Below, piece after piece: positions 40,066 to 52,169 of a stretch of DNA of 64,000 bases (position 1 is the stretch's first letter; each line of letters opens with the position of its first letter). The stretch covers positions 3,038,001 to 3,102,000 of the forward strand of contig OX337237.1 in NCBI GenBank assembly GCA_946965045.2, written 5' to 3'. Source of the DNA: Epithemia pelagica (taxonomy: Eukaryota; Bacillariophyta; Bacillariophyceae; Surirellales; Surirellaceae). The position numbers and the translations under genes are program-made. A model generated the notes under the pieces. That model was not told where the DNA came from. It did not search any database and saw nothing but the letters and a program-made list of their open reading frames with translations.

Positions 40066-40791
40066 ATGATGGCTCCCCCGGATGAACCACCCAAAGAAGA
40101 CATAGAGGAGGAACCAATCGGTACAAGGACAACCAATGCCGTGATTTACCAGAAACAACCGGCACCCGACGGCAAGGTCTACTTTAGTTACCGAGACGTG
40201 CACGCCACCATTCAGTCTCTGGTCCCTCGACTCCTCGCTGCATCGTCGTCCTTTCAACCAACGGTCCTGTTGGCCATTGGAAGTGGCGGATTTTTACCGG
40301 CTCGTATTTTACGCACCAGTCTCCACATTCCCCTCCTTACCGTGACGTTGCAATTGTACAACGACGACAAGGACAACAATCCAAACGACAACCAGGAACG
40401 GAACGAGGACAACCCACAACAAGTTCGCTGTTTGCAATGGTTCGATGACACGACCTGGCCCGGTACCTTGGTTCGTGGGGGCAACGTTTTGATTGTCGAT
40501 GAAGTGGACGATACGCGATGGACCTTGCAGTATTGCGTCGAGCAGGTGTTCGCACGACATGATCCGCGCCAAGTGGGAGTGGCCGTGGTACACAACAAGA
40601 GGAAGAAAAAACGCGGCACCTTGCCGGCCACGGTACACTACTTTGCCGGCGCCACGGTTCCGGATTATTGGCATTGTTATCCCTGGGATGCCGAGGCCTA
40701 CGACCAACGCACCATTGATGAACACGAAGCCTTGGCACACGCGTGCAATGTCGTCGTTGCCGACCCAGAGCCGGAGGAGGACCAGGAATAG
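40066..40791 (+). CDS. Xanthine/hypoxanthine-type purine phosphoribosyltransferase
   Basis: Purine salvage: joins a 6-oxopurine base to PRPP to make the nucleotide. 241 residues from the ATG at 40066; an in-frame ATG at 39880 would add 62 residues of unlikely composition, or a targeting peptide. YFSYRDVHATIQ aligns with the start of fungal Xpt1-like enzymes. LLAIGSGGFLPARILR is the substrate loop, VLIVDEVDDTRWTLQYC the PRPP motif (acidic pair followed by DDT), and DYWHCYPWDAE the C-terminal base-binding region. An acidic Asn/Asp-rich insert follows LYNDD. It is intact, and its 3' half is the parent-like sequence of the debris at 34923-35151. Confidence 0.87.
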   Translation: MMAPPDEPPKEDIEEEPIGTRTTNAVIYQKQPAPDGKVYFSYRDVHATIQSLVPRLLAASSSFQPTVLLAIGSGGFLPARILRTSLHIPLLTVTLQLYNDDKDNNPNDNQERNEDNPQQVRCLQWFDDTTWPGTLVRGGNVLIVDEVDDTRWTLQYCVEQVFARHDPRQVGVAVVHNKRKKKRGTLPATVHYFAGATVPDYWHCYPWDAEAYDQRTIDEHEALAHACNVVVADPEPEEDQE

Positions 40792-41770
40792 TCTGCAAAA
40801 AACTGGAGCCTTTTTTTCTACACAAAGGATTGGAACCCCTTGTGGGAATCGTTTGGACTGCCTTGGCTCGTCCACGAACCATGCGCTCTGGTTCGGGCAC
40901 ATTCGTACCCAACACGGAGCACAAACCGCGGCGTTCTCCATTTGGCTCCGGAACCGTCGTTTCCCTCTGCGTCTCCAACCCGTCCGTAGTGTACCTCACA
41001 GGAAACGACACACGGCATGGAAATGCCTCCTTGTTTTGTGTTGACCGTGGGACTTACTCCATTCCTGGAAAATGAGGATGCCGGATGGAACGAATTCCAT
41101 AGTTCTACACCAGTGATGAACGACCGACGTTCTGTTCCAGATCCAACGTAATCCTCTAGGTAGAGTAACTTTCACAATAAACCCGGCCTTTTCCTACAAC
41201 TAGCTAGACGTGCAATACCTATAGAGTACATGGCACATGATTCTTCAGAAACAAACGAATCCAGATAGATATACCGTACGGGAAGACCCGTGAGACTCAC
41301 CTTCTCGCTGTCTCTGGCAAGTAGCTACTCTTGCTCACAAAATTGGCCAAAAACTCAGGTCCACAATTCCACAACAACTTGACAACTCACAAAATTGGCC
41401 ATTTAGAACCGGTAAGACATTATTTCAATACTGTCCAAGGTATCTAAAGTAGATATTGACTACCTAGCTAGTATGTAGATTGGGACATAACATGTGGACA
41501 AAAAAACAGAAACTCCCCTGGACAATTTTGTGAGCTCACAATGGGCTCACAAACTTATCCTCCCTCTCCACCCGAAGGTTGTTTTTCTCTATAGTAACAA
41601 TACTCAACTAGAAGAAAAAAAACAGGTGCCATTGTTCCAATCCAAAGTAGATCTTTCTACCAACAAAGAGAAAAGAAAGAGAGACACGAGGACAACGAGG
41701 AGCGGTGTGGAGTGAGCTCGAGAAGCACAACACAGTCTTTCCAAGAAAAAGGAGAAGAAGCAGAACAAGC
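40792..41770. other. Intergenic region with a dispersed repeat
   Basis: 41041-41215 resembles 48741-48890 (GATGCCGGATGGAACGA, then AACGTAA and TAGAGTAACTT) and its inverted copy near 57070-57240. It also contains two short repeats of CTCACAAAATTGGCC (41334, 41390). No gene is seen. Confidence 0.6.
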
Positions 41771-41890
41771 ATGTTGGTCGAACCGTCGGCTCGAATGGCC
41801 GCCACGGCCATAACGAAAACGACGATATCCGCGGCTGCTGCGTCTCCCTCCAATCAGAAGAACAGCAGCAGCACCAACAACACCAACACC

Positions 41891-41933
<43 letters not shown>

Positions 41934-44900
41934 CTGTTTCGTGGTTGGCCTGGCGAGTGTTGGATGTCGTCGTGTGGGGCACGTTTGTGACGGTGGCCGT
42001 CACGTCATGGATGCGTCATGTGGCCACACAGTATTGGGAACCCCAATTGCGGGCCGCCTGGTGGACGGAAGATCGACAAATTGACGAATCCACCTATTAT
42101 CCCCGTTCCTGTACGGCCGACGAAATCTCGACGCAAGATCCTGCCGACTTGTTCTTGCCGCCGCCCCTGCCGACAACGACTGGCCGTTCCATGGATCCTC
42201 ATGGCTCCTATTATCATCATCAATTGCAACATGGCTTTAGTATGGTTCGATCGACACTCTCCGAAAATACCATGCGAGACTTGCGCAGTCATGTGCTACA
42301 ACGCAATCAAGAGATTGGCAAAACCTACTCTGTCTTGAAAAATGAACATCGGTACAGTTTTGGATTGGATACGACCGTACCCATTGTCGCACAAGCCGTC
42401 ATGGAATTGACCAATCACCCTCAATTAACGTACGTATAGAGAGTGTCGAGTGTTGTGTCGTGTCGTGTTGTGTTGTGGAATCTGTGCGCAAGGGGTGATG
42501 TCGTCCTTGTCTGGAGAGAGCGCCGAGAATGGGTCGTTGGGGATTCTGTTTTGCGTGACGACAATGACAAAAGACTCTCACTGTAACTTGGCTCTGTCTG
42601 GTTTTCCTTCTTGTGCTTGCTTGGTACTGGTCTGGTGTATGGTTGTGTGGTGGTTGTGCGCCTGTCTTTCTTTGTTGGTTTTCTCGTTTCTCGATTCTAT
42701 GTTTCGTTCTTTTGTAGGGAATTGGTGCGTCAAGTCATGGGACCGGATCCTGCCCTGGTGGAATTGACGGCCATTACGGCCACATACGGTGCCACGGATC
42801 AACATTATCACAAAGATGTCCATCCCGCGACCTCCGCCTTGCAATATGGACGATCCTTTGATCCCTTGTGGAGTATTTTTGTCCAATTGCAAAATACGAC
42901 CGCCGCCATGGGTGCCACGGGCGTTTGTCCTGGCTTGCACTATTGCAGTCGCGGCTATCATAAAAGCCTGTGCGAAACACACGGCTATCAAATGGTGGAT
43001 CCCACGACCGGCTATTGGCGTGCCGGCGATGCCTTGCTCATGAGTATGAATTCCTTTCATCGCGGACCGGCCCACAACGATCCCAACGGAGTGGATCGGG
43101 TCATGCTGATCTTGACCTTCACACCGCAACCTCGACACGATCACCCCGAATCGCGACAAATTTCCCAAGGCTCCACTATGTGCCTTCGACATGATTCGTG
43201 GGTGGGTAGTATTGGATTGGTTGGTTCGACTTGGACTCTCTCTCTCGCCCTGACCCCCCTGTGTTTTGATGTCCGTCCATTTTGGTTTGTTCTACTTTTA
43301 TGACAGGGCCATACGTGGAAGGATTTGCAACAGGCGTCCACCTATATGCAATTTCCTTGGAATTGGTTGCGTTCCTACGGTTTGTACAATGCCAAACTCA
43401 ACAAGGCTGAGTGGGGCTACGATTATTTGGCCAATTTGGCCTTTCGCATCACCAACGATGGCAATTTTTACGATGCCGATTATTTGGAGGAAAGGCAAGA
43501 AGAAGGCAAACTCTTGCCCTTTGTACCCCAATGGTTGCATCCCAAACACTTGACGGAAGAGGAATTGGACCATGAATTGGCCTGGATGATTTACTTTCAA
43601 GCCACACTGAATCGAGTCCATCAGTTTACCTCCTTGTGCGCTGCCAGTGCCATGGTCCTTTATGTCCTGGTCTATACGCTATTGGGAGGAAGTGGCACCA
43701 GAGCCAATAACAACAAGAAACGGACGCGTGGATGGCAACGCGGCACTCTTCAGGTCAGTGTCATGGCCGTGGTGGTCTATTTCGGTTGGTTGGCGGCGCG
43801 TCACCATGTGGATGGTACCTTGTGGGCCCGCAACATTCGCCAACATCGCTTGTACACATCCGTCTTGAACAATGAGGCGAACTTTACCGATATTGTCAGC
43901 AAGGGTTGGTCGACTTTTCCCACACGCTCCGATGTCTTGCTCGAGTATCGACTGGGCGGATCGCATTATTTGGGCATTGTCAAGGATTTGATTGACCAGG
44001 GACATTATGGCAATCGTCAGTTGAATAGACTCGTGGAAGCTTTTGTTGTCCACGACCGTGGAGTGCAGCACAACCCTTCGGCCATGGTCTGGATGGCACG
44101 CGACGCTGTGGCGAATTGGATGTATCAGACACTGCGTCATGGACAAGACACGGGAGAACCCGCACGATTTTTGCAACAAGGACGGGGTGGCCGATGGATG
44201 CTCCAGAGTCACACACAATCCTTGGAGTTTGTGTCGCATCGACTTGTGAGTCGTGCCGTGTATCCCATTTTGCATCGGTTGATGCGCGAAACGATGGAAC
44301 CCTTGTTGTCGGAATGGCGGTTTGGCATTTATCGCACCACGGCCCTGGCCTATCGCCATGCGGTGCCCACCTTGTTGCAACTGCAAGAACGGCTCTGGAC
44401 GACCGCCCTGGAAACCGCGGATCAAGCCTCGACGCAACATCTCGTCACCAAACCATCGGTATTAGTGTCGGCCAAATCGCCGTCAAAATCGTCGGCATCC
44501 CTGGCTCGTCCAGTGCCGGATCTGTTGCAGGCAACCCCCGATGGTTCAGCCTTGGATAAAACGTGGGAAGAAACCTTGGCGTCGTCCCAGAAAACCACCT
44601 GGACAGTTGGACAACGGCGGTTTGTCATGCCCATGCTTCCGGAACAAGAGGAGATTGCATTGGACCGTCGTCGTCATGCCATATCCCCCTCTCCAGTTTC
44701 CATGGTGGCTCGCATGTCCAACCCCTTCCAAACACCCATTCGAGAACCGTCGAGAAATGCCTGGTTGGTCGCTGGTTCGCTGGCCCAAGTGCGACAAGGC
44801 AAGTATTGGTACATGGGGGTCGTTACCGATGCCTATACCGATGCCTATTACCGCATGGACGTGCAAAACGATTTTGAGGAATACGAAGTGGGCCAGGTGC

Positions 44901-45208
44901 AGCGCTTTGTTCCACACTCCTTGGTGGGACAAACCATTCAAGTGCGGATTGAAAATGACGAGCAGCAAGAGGAGTGGGAGTTTGAAGATTGTGTCGTGAT
45001 TGCTGCCCACTTTGATCGCACTCATCCAGACACGAAGCAGTACTTTTACCGTCCAGGAACATGGTTGTACACTGTAGAATTTGAAGATGGGGAGGTGTTG
45101 GACAAGGTTCACTTGAGTGACGTTCGACTTCTCGTTTCGGCGGAAGAGAAGCATGCCGCGAGTCAAACTCCTCCCGTCCAAGAACGAGCTCCGGCGTACA
45201 GTAAATAA
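41771..45208 (+). CDS. Membrane-anchored PhyH-like 2-oxoglutarate/Fe(II) oxygenase, three exons
   Basis: Exons 41771-42429, 42718-43201 and 43307-45208; introns of 288 bp (GTACGT...TTTGTAG, phase 2) and 105 bp (GTGGGT...ATGACAG, phase 0) both keep the frame, giving 1014 residues. The N-terminus has a poly-Asn run and then a transmembrane segment (WRVLDVVVWGTFVTVAVTSW). The oxygenase domain spans exons 1-2: YHKDVHPAT supplies an HxD-type iron site, and HRGPAHNDPNGVDRVMLI the second His and an Arg. Exon 3 adds two hydrophobic segments (SAMVLYVLVYTLLGG, VSVMAVVVYFGWLAA), a long lumenal or cytosolic region, and a C-terminal beta-rich piece (YWYMGVVTDAYTDAYYRM ... LYTVEFEDGEVLDKVHLSDV) like a Tudor/SH3 barrel. 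The substrate is unknown; hydroxylation of a protein or lipid is plausible. Confidence 0.78.
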
Positions 45209-45529
45209 TAAGAATGATCTCCAGTGGTTGTGTATCTCAACCAGAAACACACCAAGCGAGAGTGTGTGTGATGGTGGGATTGCTCAAACGAAGTAGTAGT
45301 TGTTGAAGTATAAAGTAGTCCATAATAGGATGCAGAACCATGTGTGTGTCGCGTATAGAGCGAGCCATTCCGTCAACCACTATCGCGTTAGACCTCAGAG
45401 ACGACCCATTTGACCGACCGATGTCCCAGCAGGCCAAGTCGGAGAGTCAAACACCATCTATAGAGGAGAGGAAAAGTTTTTGCATTGGGAGAGTCAGGAA
45501 ATCTTCGAGCGCAATAATCAATACTAGTA
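45209..45529. other. Intergenic region
   Basis: No gene is seen. Confidence 0.5.
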
Positions 45530-45838
45530 ATGGCTTGTCATTTATCCATGGTTGTCACCTTGAGACGTTTGCCTCAGCAACAGAATCAAGCATTAGACGA
45601 CGGAAATGAGGAAGATTCGACAATCACTTCCAAGAGAAATTCCACGAGAAGAAAAAGACGATCACGCATTGATTTTTCCAGCAATGATTATTTGGGCTTG
45701 GCACACAGTGAAGGACAATATCATGCGGTCCAAGCCCGATATAAGCAAGCAGTGGCAAATTTACAACAGGACGACAATCTAGCTGGTACAGCACCTTCCT
45801 TAACGGGTTCCACTGGATCTCGTAGGCGTTCCAAGCAG
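45530..45838 (+). pseudogene. 5' fragment of an alpha-oxoamine synthase (bioF-like) gene
   Basis: From the ATG at 45530 the frame encodes RIDFSSNDYLGLAHSEG and later SLTGSTGSRR, the N-terminal signature of PLP-dependent alpha-oxoamine synthases such as 8-amino-7-oxononanoate synthase (biotin synthesis). About 100 residues remain; the PLP lysine domain is missing. Similarity ends at GCAGGCACTCGATGCA (45836-45851), which is also where the duplicated GT61 segment begins (compare 48911), so the gene was cut by that rearrangement. It cannot encode an active enzyme. Confidence 0.7.
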
Positions 45839-46219
45839 GCACTCGATGCACCATGAATATGCTCTCTTGAACGACGAATGCGAAAAAATGAGTTTAGGAA
45901 TGATAGACGACGGGCTCATCCCGACGGTCGACTGGCGGAGCACAAGTATTATTGGCGACGTAAACAGTATAGTCGCGAACCGGGAGGGTCGTCGAACTCG
46001 CGAAGAATCTGCTTCTGAACCGTTTTCAGCCCGGCTGATTCTTGTAGATGACGAGCTAGGAGTACAATAGCTTTATGGGTCACGAGTTCCCAATGCTGCA
46101 ATAGCATGGCTAGTATGGGTCGCGGGTTCCCAACCAGAAAGCAAACGTACTTACTCCTACTGGGTCATGGGTGTGCCTCCCCCACACCGAAAAAACAGCC
46201 CAAGCAAAACGAGACCACC
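45839..46219. other. Upstream part of the duplicated GT61 segment
   Basis: Resembles 48908-49226: shared AGGCACTCGATGCA, CTCTCTTGAAC and TTCCCAACCAGAAAGC. No independent gene. Confidence 0.6.
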
Positions 46220-48076
46220 ATGACGAGGAGCCGGTCTCATTCTCGCTCCACGACGAATTCTACGAATGCTTCAACAACAACAACAACGAGAAGATGTTTC
46301 ATCTGGTAGAGCCTCGTGAGCGGCACACTTTTGGTCGCATTGGCGGGAAACTTTTTCCTGTCACTTCAATACCTGTTGCAACTCTCCTCGGCATGGACCA
46401 ATCGAGACGAAGTGCACCTCCTATTAGGCGAGGCATCTGGATTGTTTGGGAGGGAGAACGACACCAACTTTAGCAGCACCACCAACCACAACAGCAACTC
46501 GGAGCTACGGCAAGGCTTCCAGGAGCAACCTGGTAATAGTACAAGCGCAGTGTCGCTACCAGAGGCACTAATTCTACCAAAACCACAGCCACAGCAAGTA
46601 ACAACAACGCCCACCATGATTACCTTGTGGTGTTTTTTGGACCAGAGTTCCACGTATAATTTCTTTCATTTTCCTCATGCCTTGCAATTCTTGAGTCAAT
46701 GCTGGAGTTTCTTCCAGTCCAAGCAACAAGAGATTCTTCAAAGCAAGAACAATACCAACAGCACGGCTGCGTCTCCACCACTGGATTTTCAGTGTCGTGT
46801 CAATCTGGATCACTTGGCTGGGTCTGGCTCCATTGACCAGGATTGGCGAGCCGCCTTGGTGGTGAATCTCATGCAGTGTACCTATTCCTATGGAGCCTTT
46901 GATTACTCGGACATTGCCTCTCGAAATCAAGTCCTGCCATGGTCGTTGCCCTTCACCAACCATGATGATGCACCACAAATGAACGAGACGGCTGTCCCAC
47001 GAAACCTCAAACGAAAAACGCGTCGTCCCTTGCCTGCCAACAATGCCAGTCACGTGCACTACTTTTGTCGACCGGAGCGGCATCATGTGTTTCAGTACTT
47101 TTCGCATCCCAGTCATGTACTGGAATTGCAGAATCGATTGCAGCAAAAGCTGCTCCACCAACAACTCAACGACTCTACCACCACCACTCGTGTCGAGATT
47201 CAGAGTCCCATCAACAGCAAAAACGATGACAACAATCGCAGCAATGGTACACTTGCTTCCATCTCTCAGAGTCCAGTCACGACAGCAAATAATGATAATA
47301 CTGGTGATGCAACGCCAAATACACTCCGGATTGGATTGGTGGATCGATTGTCGAAACGTCGACTGGGCAACATTGACTTGTTGGAACAAGCCATTCCAAA
47401 GGCGTATCCACATGCTATTGTGGAACGAGGGATTATGGAACGTCTCTCCCCCTTGCAACAATTTGCCTGGTGGTCTCGACAATCCATTGTTCTCCTGGTC
47501 CATGGTGCCGCCGCGTCCAATCTCCTGTTTCTCCCGCCGAATACTAGTGCCGTGATTGAACTGTATCCCGCTCATTATTATTGGTGGGGAGTTTGGCACT
47601 TGGCTCAGTCCGCCCAAGTTTGGTATTATGCCTATTTTCCCATTTGGACCGTGCATGATTCGAACCTACGGAATTCCACCACCACCAGCCAGCAGCAGCT
47701 AGAAAGGGAACAAGAGTCTCCCCAATGGCGATTATTGAAAGATTATGGCAAACATTGTGCCTCGTTTGGGAAGCGGACTCAAGTGCGGGACATTCCAACC
47801 ATTGAACCATCCATCCCTCATGTCATGGTACTCCTTCGACGAGCCGTCACGGACCGAGAAAACGAAATTCGTCGTCAACAACAACAACAACAAGAACAAC
47901 AACAGGGAGGCAACAACCATAGTCATTCCGTGGTGTCGTCATCATATGTACCACAAATCGCTCGCATGGACGTGGGATGTGGAGACGCGCGCAATCCTCG
48001 TGCGTCTTTGAAACGAGTGGAGGTACATGTGGATGACGATCCGCCACCGTCGTTCTTTACCGACTATTCTGGGTAG
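46220..48076 (+). pseudogene. GT61-like gene with early in-frame TAG
   Basis: The ATG at 46220 (ACCACCATGA) opens the usual basic N-terminus, but codon 30 is TAG (46307-46309). The neighbour at 49227 has AAG at the matching place (FLWKSLLGSTLL against FIW-stop-SLVSGTLL), so this is a substitution, not an intron. After it the frame is intact for 588 codons: signal anchor LLVALAGNFFLSLQYLL, LWCFLDQSSTYNFFHFPHAL, DWRAALVVNLMQC, LRIGLVDRLSKRRLGNIDLL, QFAWWSRQSIVLLVHGAAAS and ELYPAHYYWWGVWH, ending HVDDDPPPSFFTDYSG. Downstream initiation is possible but would lack the cytosolic tail. Recent inactivation or a polymorphic allele. Confidence 0.8.
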
Positions 48077-49226
48077 CTCTACAAACGAACAACAAGAGAA
48101 GAAGGAAAAAATAGGAAGAAAAGAAAGCCGAGGTCTCTCGAAGCAATGGAGCCTACATGTAACAAAGAGACAATCTATTACTTGTAGAGCACATCACACA
48201 ATATGGGTGGATGCTGTTTCGGAAAAAAGGATACAAGATCTAAAAAACGTGCGCTGTCGGTCCTACTCGAGCGGTCAACGCTTTCGGAGGTCGAAATGTA
48301 GAACCAAAAACTGACACAAAGAGCAAAGGTTCGAATGCTAGTATCCCCAACGAAACATCGATTGCTTAGCTCTATACTCCTAGTTGCATTCGACGATAGT
48401 TCCACTAAAAATGAAAAACACGGCCAACAAAAAAGGAGAAACACTGTACTTGAAACGTTATATTAGGGTCGTGGCTTCTCAAGGTGGATGCCGACAATGT
48501 ATTTTCCTGGACCGGACCGACCTATAGGAGCTCTTTTGTTGTACTACCCTTTTGTGGGTCCCCATGTTTGCGTTCCAACAGGCACCACACCATCCTCCAT
48601 ATAGCTAGAGAGAGCGAGACTTGGAAAACGATTCGTACAGAGATTCTTTTGAAAAAGGGATTCGGTTCGGTCGTCGTCAGAGTATGTGTACAGGAAAAAT
48701 GACACTCTACAAAGAATGGGGATCCCTGATTGTTTTGTGCTGGCCGTGGAGCAAAATGGGAATGCCGGATGGAACGAGTTCCATAGTTCTACACGAGTGA
48801 TGAAAGACCGACTTTCTGTCCCAGACCCAACGTAACCCCTACCTAGAGTAACTTGACAAACAAAAGCCGGGCCTTTTTCGAGCTAGACTTGCAATGTATA
48901 TGCATTTCGAGCAGGCACTCGATGCATCAGCATACTCTCTATACTCTCTTGAACAAAGAATCGAAAATCTATGTGCTCTCTTGAACAAAGAATATCGAAA
49001 AAACAACGAGTATGTAGATTATCAAATATACATCAGAGGCCCGTTTCGTTTTGCATTAGTCTTCCGGAATCAACCTAATCTATCAGAAGGGGACACAGCT
49101 AGGTTGTATGGGTCACGGATTCCCAACCAGAAAGCGACATACTCCTATTACGTAGGGTCATGATGGAAAGGGGGTGTGCGTCCCCCAAACTCTCCCTCAA
49201 TTTCCAAACGATAAAAAACGACCACC
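48077..49226. other. Intergenic region within duplicated segments
   Basis: Contains the 3' flank of the preceding GT61 copy (CGTGCGCTGTCGGTCCTA at 48250, also at 51322) and the outer part of the large inverted repeat from about 48690. An 89-codon frame at 48894-49163 lies in the repeat and lacks support. Confidence 0.6.
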
Positions 49227-50234
49227 ATGAGGAGGAGCCGGTCTCATCCTCTCTCCTCGACGAATCATACGAATGCAACAACAACAATAACAACAAGAGG
49301 CTTCTTATGGAAGAGCCTCCTGGGTAGCACACTTTTGGTGGCATTGGCAGGAAACGTGTTCCTGTCACGTCAATACCTGTTTCAACTCTCAACCTCGTCC
49401 TCTTCCCTGGCATGGACCAGTCTAGACGAAGTTCACCTCCTAGCCGAGGCATCTGGATTATTGGGGATCGGAAACGACAATATCAGCAGCACCACTAACA
49501 ACAACCCGAAGCCACTCAAACGTTCCCTGGAACAACCTAATAGTACACGAGCACTGTCACAACCAGAACCTCCACGACAAATGCAAGAGCCACCACTGCC
49601 AAACCAAGCAACAACAACGCCCACCATTATTACCTTGTGGTGTTTTCTGGACAAGAGTTCCACTTTTGTTTTCTTTCATTTTCCCCATGCCTTGCAATCC
49701 TTGAGTCAATGCTGGAGTTTCTTCCAGTCCAAGCAACAAGAAATTCTTCAAAGCAAGAACAACCACCCGGCTGATTCTCCTCAAAAACTGGAGTTTCAAT
49801 GTCATATCAATCTTTATCAAAGTTCTGGGTTTGGCTCCGTGGACCAGGATTGGCGAGCCGCCTTGGTAGTGGATCTCATGCAATGTACCCATTCCTACGG
49901 AGCCTTTGATTACTCGGACATTGCCTCTCGAAATCAAGTCCTGCCATGGTCGTTGTCTTCCACACAAATCAATGACAACCACACGACGGTCCCACCTACA
50001 CAACAAAAGGGTCCTCGTCCCTTGCCCGCCAACAATGCCAGCCACATTCACTACTTTTTTCGACAGGATCTCCAAGAATGGAATTTTTTCAGGTACTTTT
50101 CTCATCCCAGTCATGTACTGGAATTGCAAAAACGATTGCAGCAACAGCTCATCTACTCCAACACCACCACTCGTCCGGGGTTGCAAGACAAGAACACAGA
50201 GAGCCTTCCAAACAACCGCAGCATCATCATCATC

Positions 50235-50266
<32 letters not shown>

Positions 50267-51475
50267 CCGTACTGGTAACGTGCATCGTGCCCGTAACGAC
50301 ACGCCGAATACACTTCGGATTGGATTGGTGGATCGATTGTCGAAACGTCGACTGGGCAACATTGACTTGTTGGAACAAGCCATTGTCAAGGCGTATCCAC
50401 ATGCTATCGTAGAACGAGGGATTATGGAACGCCTCTCCCCTTTGCAACAATTTGCCTGGTGGTCTCGACAATCCATTGTCATTCTGGTCCATGGTGCCAC
50501 CGCGTCCAATCTCCTGTTTCTACAACCAAATATCAGTGCCGTGATTGAACTCTATCCGGCTCATTATTATTGGTGGGGATTTTGGCACTTGGCTCAGTCC
50601 GCCCACGTTCGGTATTATGCCTATTTTCCCATTTGGACCGAACAACGGAACCACAGTCAGTTCCAATGGGAACCGCACATGTCCTCCGAATTGCGCTTAT
50701 TGGATGATTATGACAAACACTGTTTGTCGATCGTTCGGCGGAACCGAGCGCGGGACGTGAAAACCATGAAACCATCCATTCCTCATGTCATGGTACTCCT
50801 TCGACGAGCCGTCACGGACCGACAAGAGGAAATTCGTCGTCAACAACAACAACAAGAACGACCAGAACAAGAACAACGACAACAGGGAGACAACAACCAT
50901 ACCCAGCACTCCGTGGTGTCCTCGTCGTATGTGCCCGAAATTGCTCGCATGGACGTGACATGTGTACAGGCTCGCTATGCGCGTGCGTTTTTGAAACGGG
51001 TGGAGGTACATGTGGATGACGAACCGCCACCGTCCTTTCTTGCCAACTATTCTTCTGGGTAGTTCTACACAAAAAAGGCAGAGTCTCGAAGCACTGTAGT
51101 GTACAAGGAGAAACAGGGACGCTCGACCAATAGAAGAGCACCACCACATACCAGAAGGGTCGATCCTGGGCAGTCCTGTCGTTCCTGTTCTGTCTCGGCT
51201 GTAGTGGATCCTGAGTATTAGCCATTGTTGTGGCAGGTCCTGGATGTGCGTTTCTGCTTTTTGTCGGAGCACCCTCAAAAGATTCGAAGAACAATCATCT
51301 TGTATCCAGTTTTTTACAAACGTGCGCTGTCGGTCCTATTGTACTCGAGCGCTCGACGCGATCCGAACGATGGAACGAAATGCGGTGGGGATCCAGGTTC
51401 CGAATCCTCTCTTCTTCTCCCCAACAGCGCCATCCATTTCTTGGCTCTCTCTATGACTCCTAGGTAATAGTTGTC
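48690..51475 (+). repeat. Large inverted repeat, left arm, carrying a GT61 gene
   Basis: Roughly 2.8 kb whose reverse complement recurs at about 54680-57265. Shared anchors include GGATCCCTGATTGTTTTGTG near 48719 (inverse near 57212) and CTCGACGCGATCCGAACGAT near 51354 (inverse near 54779). Arms have diverged by indels inside the gene. Arm ends are approximate. Confidence 0.82.
49227..51062 (+). CDS. GT61-like glycosyltransferase, intact
   Basis: A 611-residue frame from the ATG at 49227. Signal anchor STLLVALAGNVFLSRQYLF at about residues 31-49. Core blocks are LWCFLDKSSTFVFFHFPHAL, DWRAALVVDLMQC, FDYSDIASRNQVLPWSL, LRIGLVDRLSKRRLGNIDLL, QFAWWSRQSIVILVHGATAS and ELYPAHYYWWGFWHLAQ, with the C-terminal HVDDEPPPSFLANYSSG. 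A run of 11 Asn residues encoded by AAC repeats (about 50230-50270) sits in the variable linker before the catalytic half. In this subgroup LVHGA replaces LPHGA and ELYPAHYY replaces ELFPPHYY, separating it from the copies at 33076 and 37941. Confidence 0.87.
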
Positions 51476-52169
51476 GTGGACGATCGTTCCACGAACCATA
51501 GAAGTCACATGGCCAATAAAACAAGGAACAACACTGTACTTTCTATACGTTCCTACTAGACTCTCGTTGCTTCTCCAGGTTGGCTGTAGTTCCCTTTCGG
51601 CTCGTTTGTTACAGTCGTAGTACCCTCTAGGTCCCCATTCCTCTATCCTAGAGAAAGTAGTAGTAGTAGCAGCAGTCGATTGTACTCCTAGCTACCCTCT
51701 GGAATCCATTCTTATTTCTGTTGCTACTCCTAGCTCCTCTAGTATACATTATACTCCCCTAATAATACTCCTATCAACTCTATATTCTTGTAGAGATACA
51801 AGTACTCTCGTAGCTTGCCGAGTCCACCCAGGAATGACGATCCTGCTTGGGCATCACGCACACCCAACCAAGATCTCCCTACGTGGCAATACTAGTACGA
51901 ATACAGCCCGAAAAGGCGAACTACGCCTTTCGCACTTCTTTCCTTCATTTCCTTTTGCGTGTTGCGACACAACAAGGCAACAATAAACAATACACACACA
52001 ACACAACAAACAGAGTTTCGAAGGCAACAACAAGAACAACAACAACAACAACCAACGGAGAGACCGACCACAAAACAAACAAGAACCACATCAACGAAGC
52101 AAGGCGGCAAACGACAGACACCAGAAAGCAAGCAAGAAAGCAAAAGAAAGCAGCAAGAGCACCATCAGG
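51476..52169. other. Intergenic region
   Basis: Spacer inside the large inverted repeat. It contains a TAG-rich stretch near 51655-51670 and CAA-rich sequence just before the next ATG. No separate gene is seen. Confidence 0.5.

Noticed and set aside
48894-49163. 89-codon open frame starting MYMHFEQALDAS
   Set aside because: It lies within the duplicated flank and is not kept open in the other copies.
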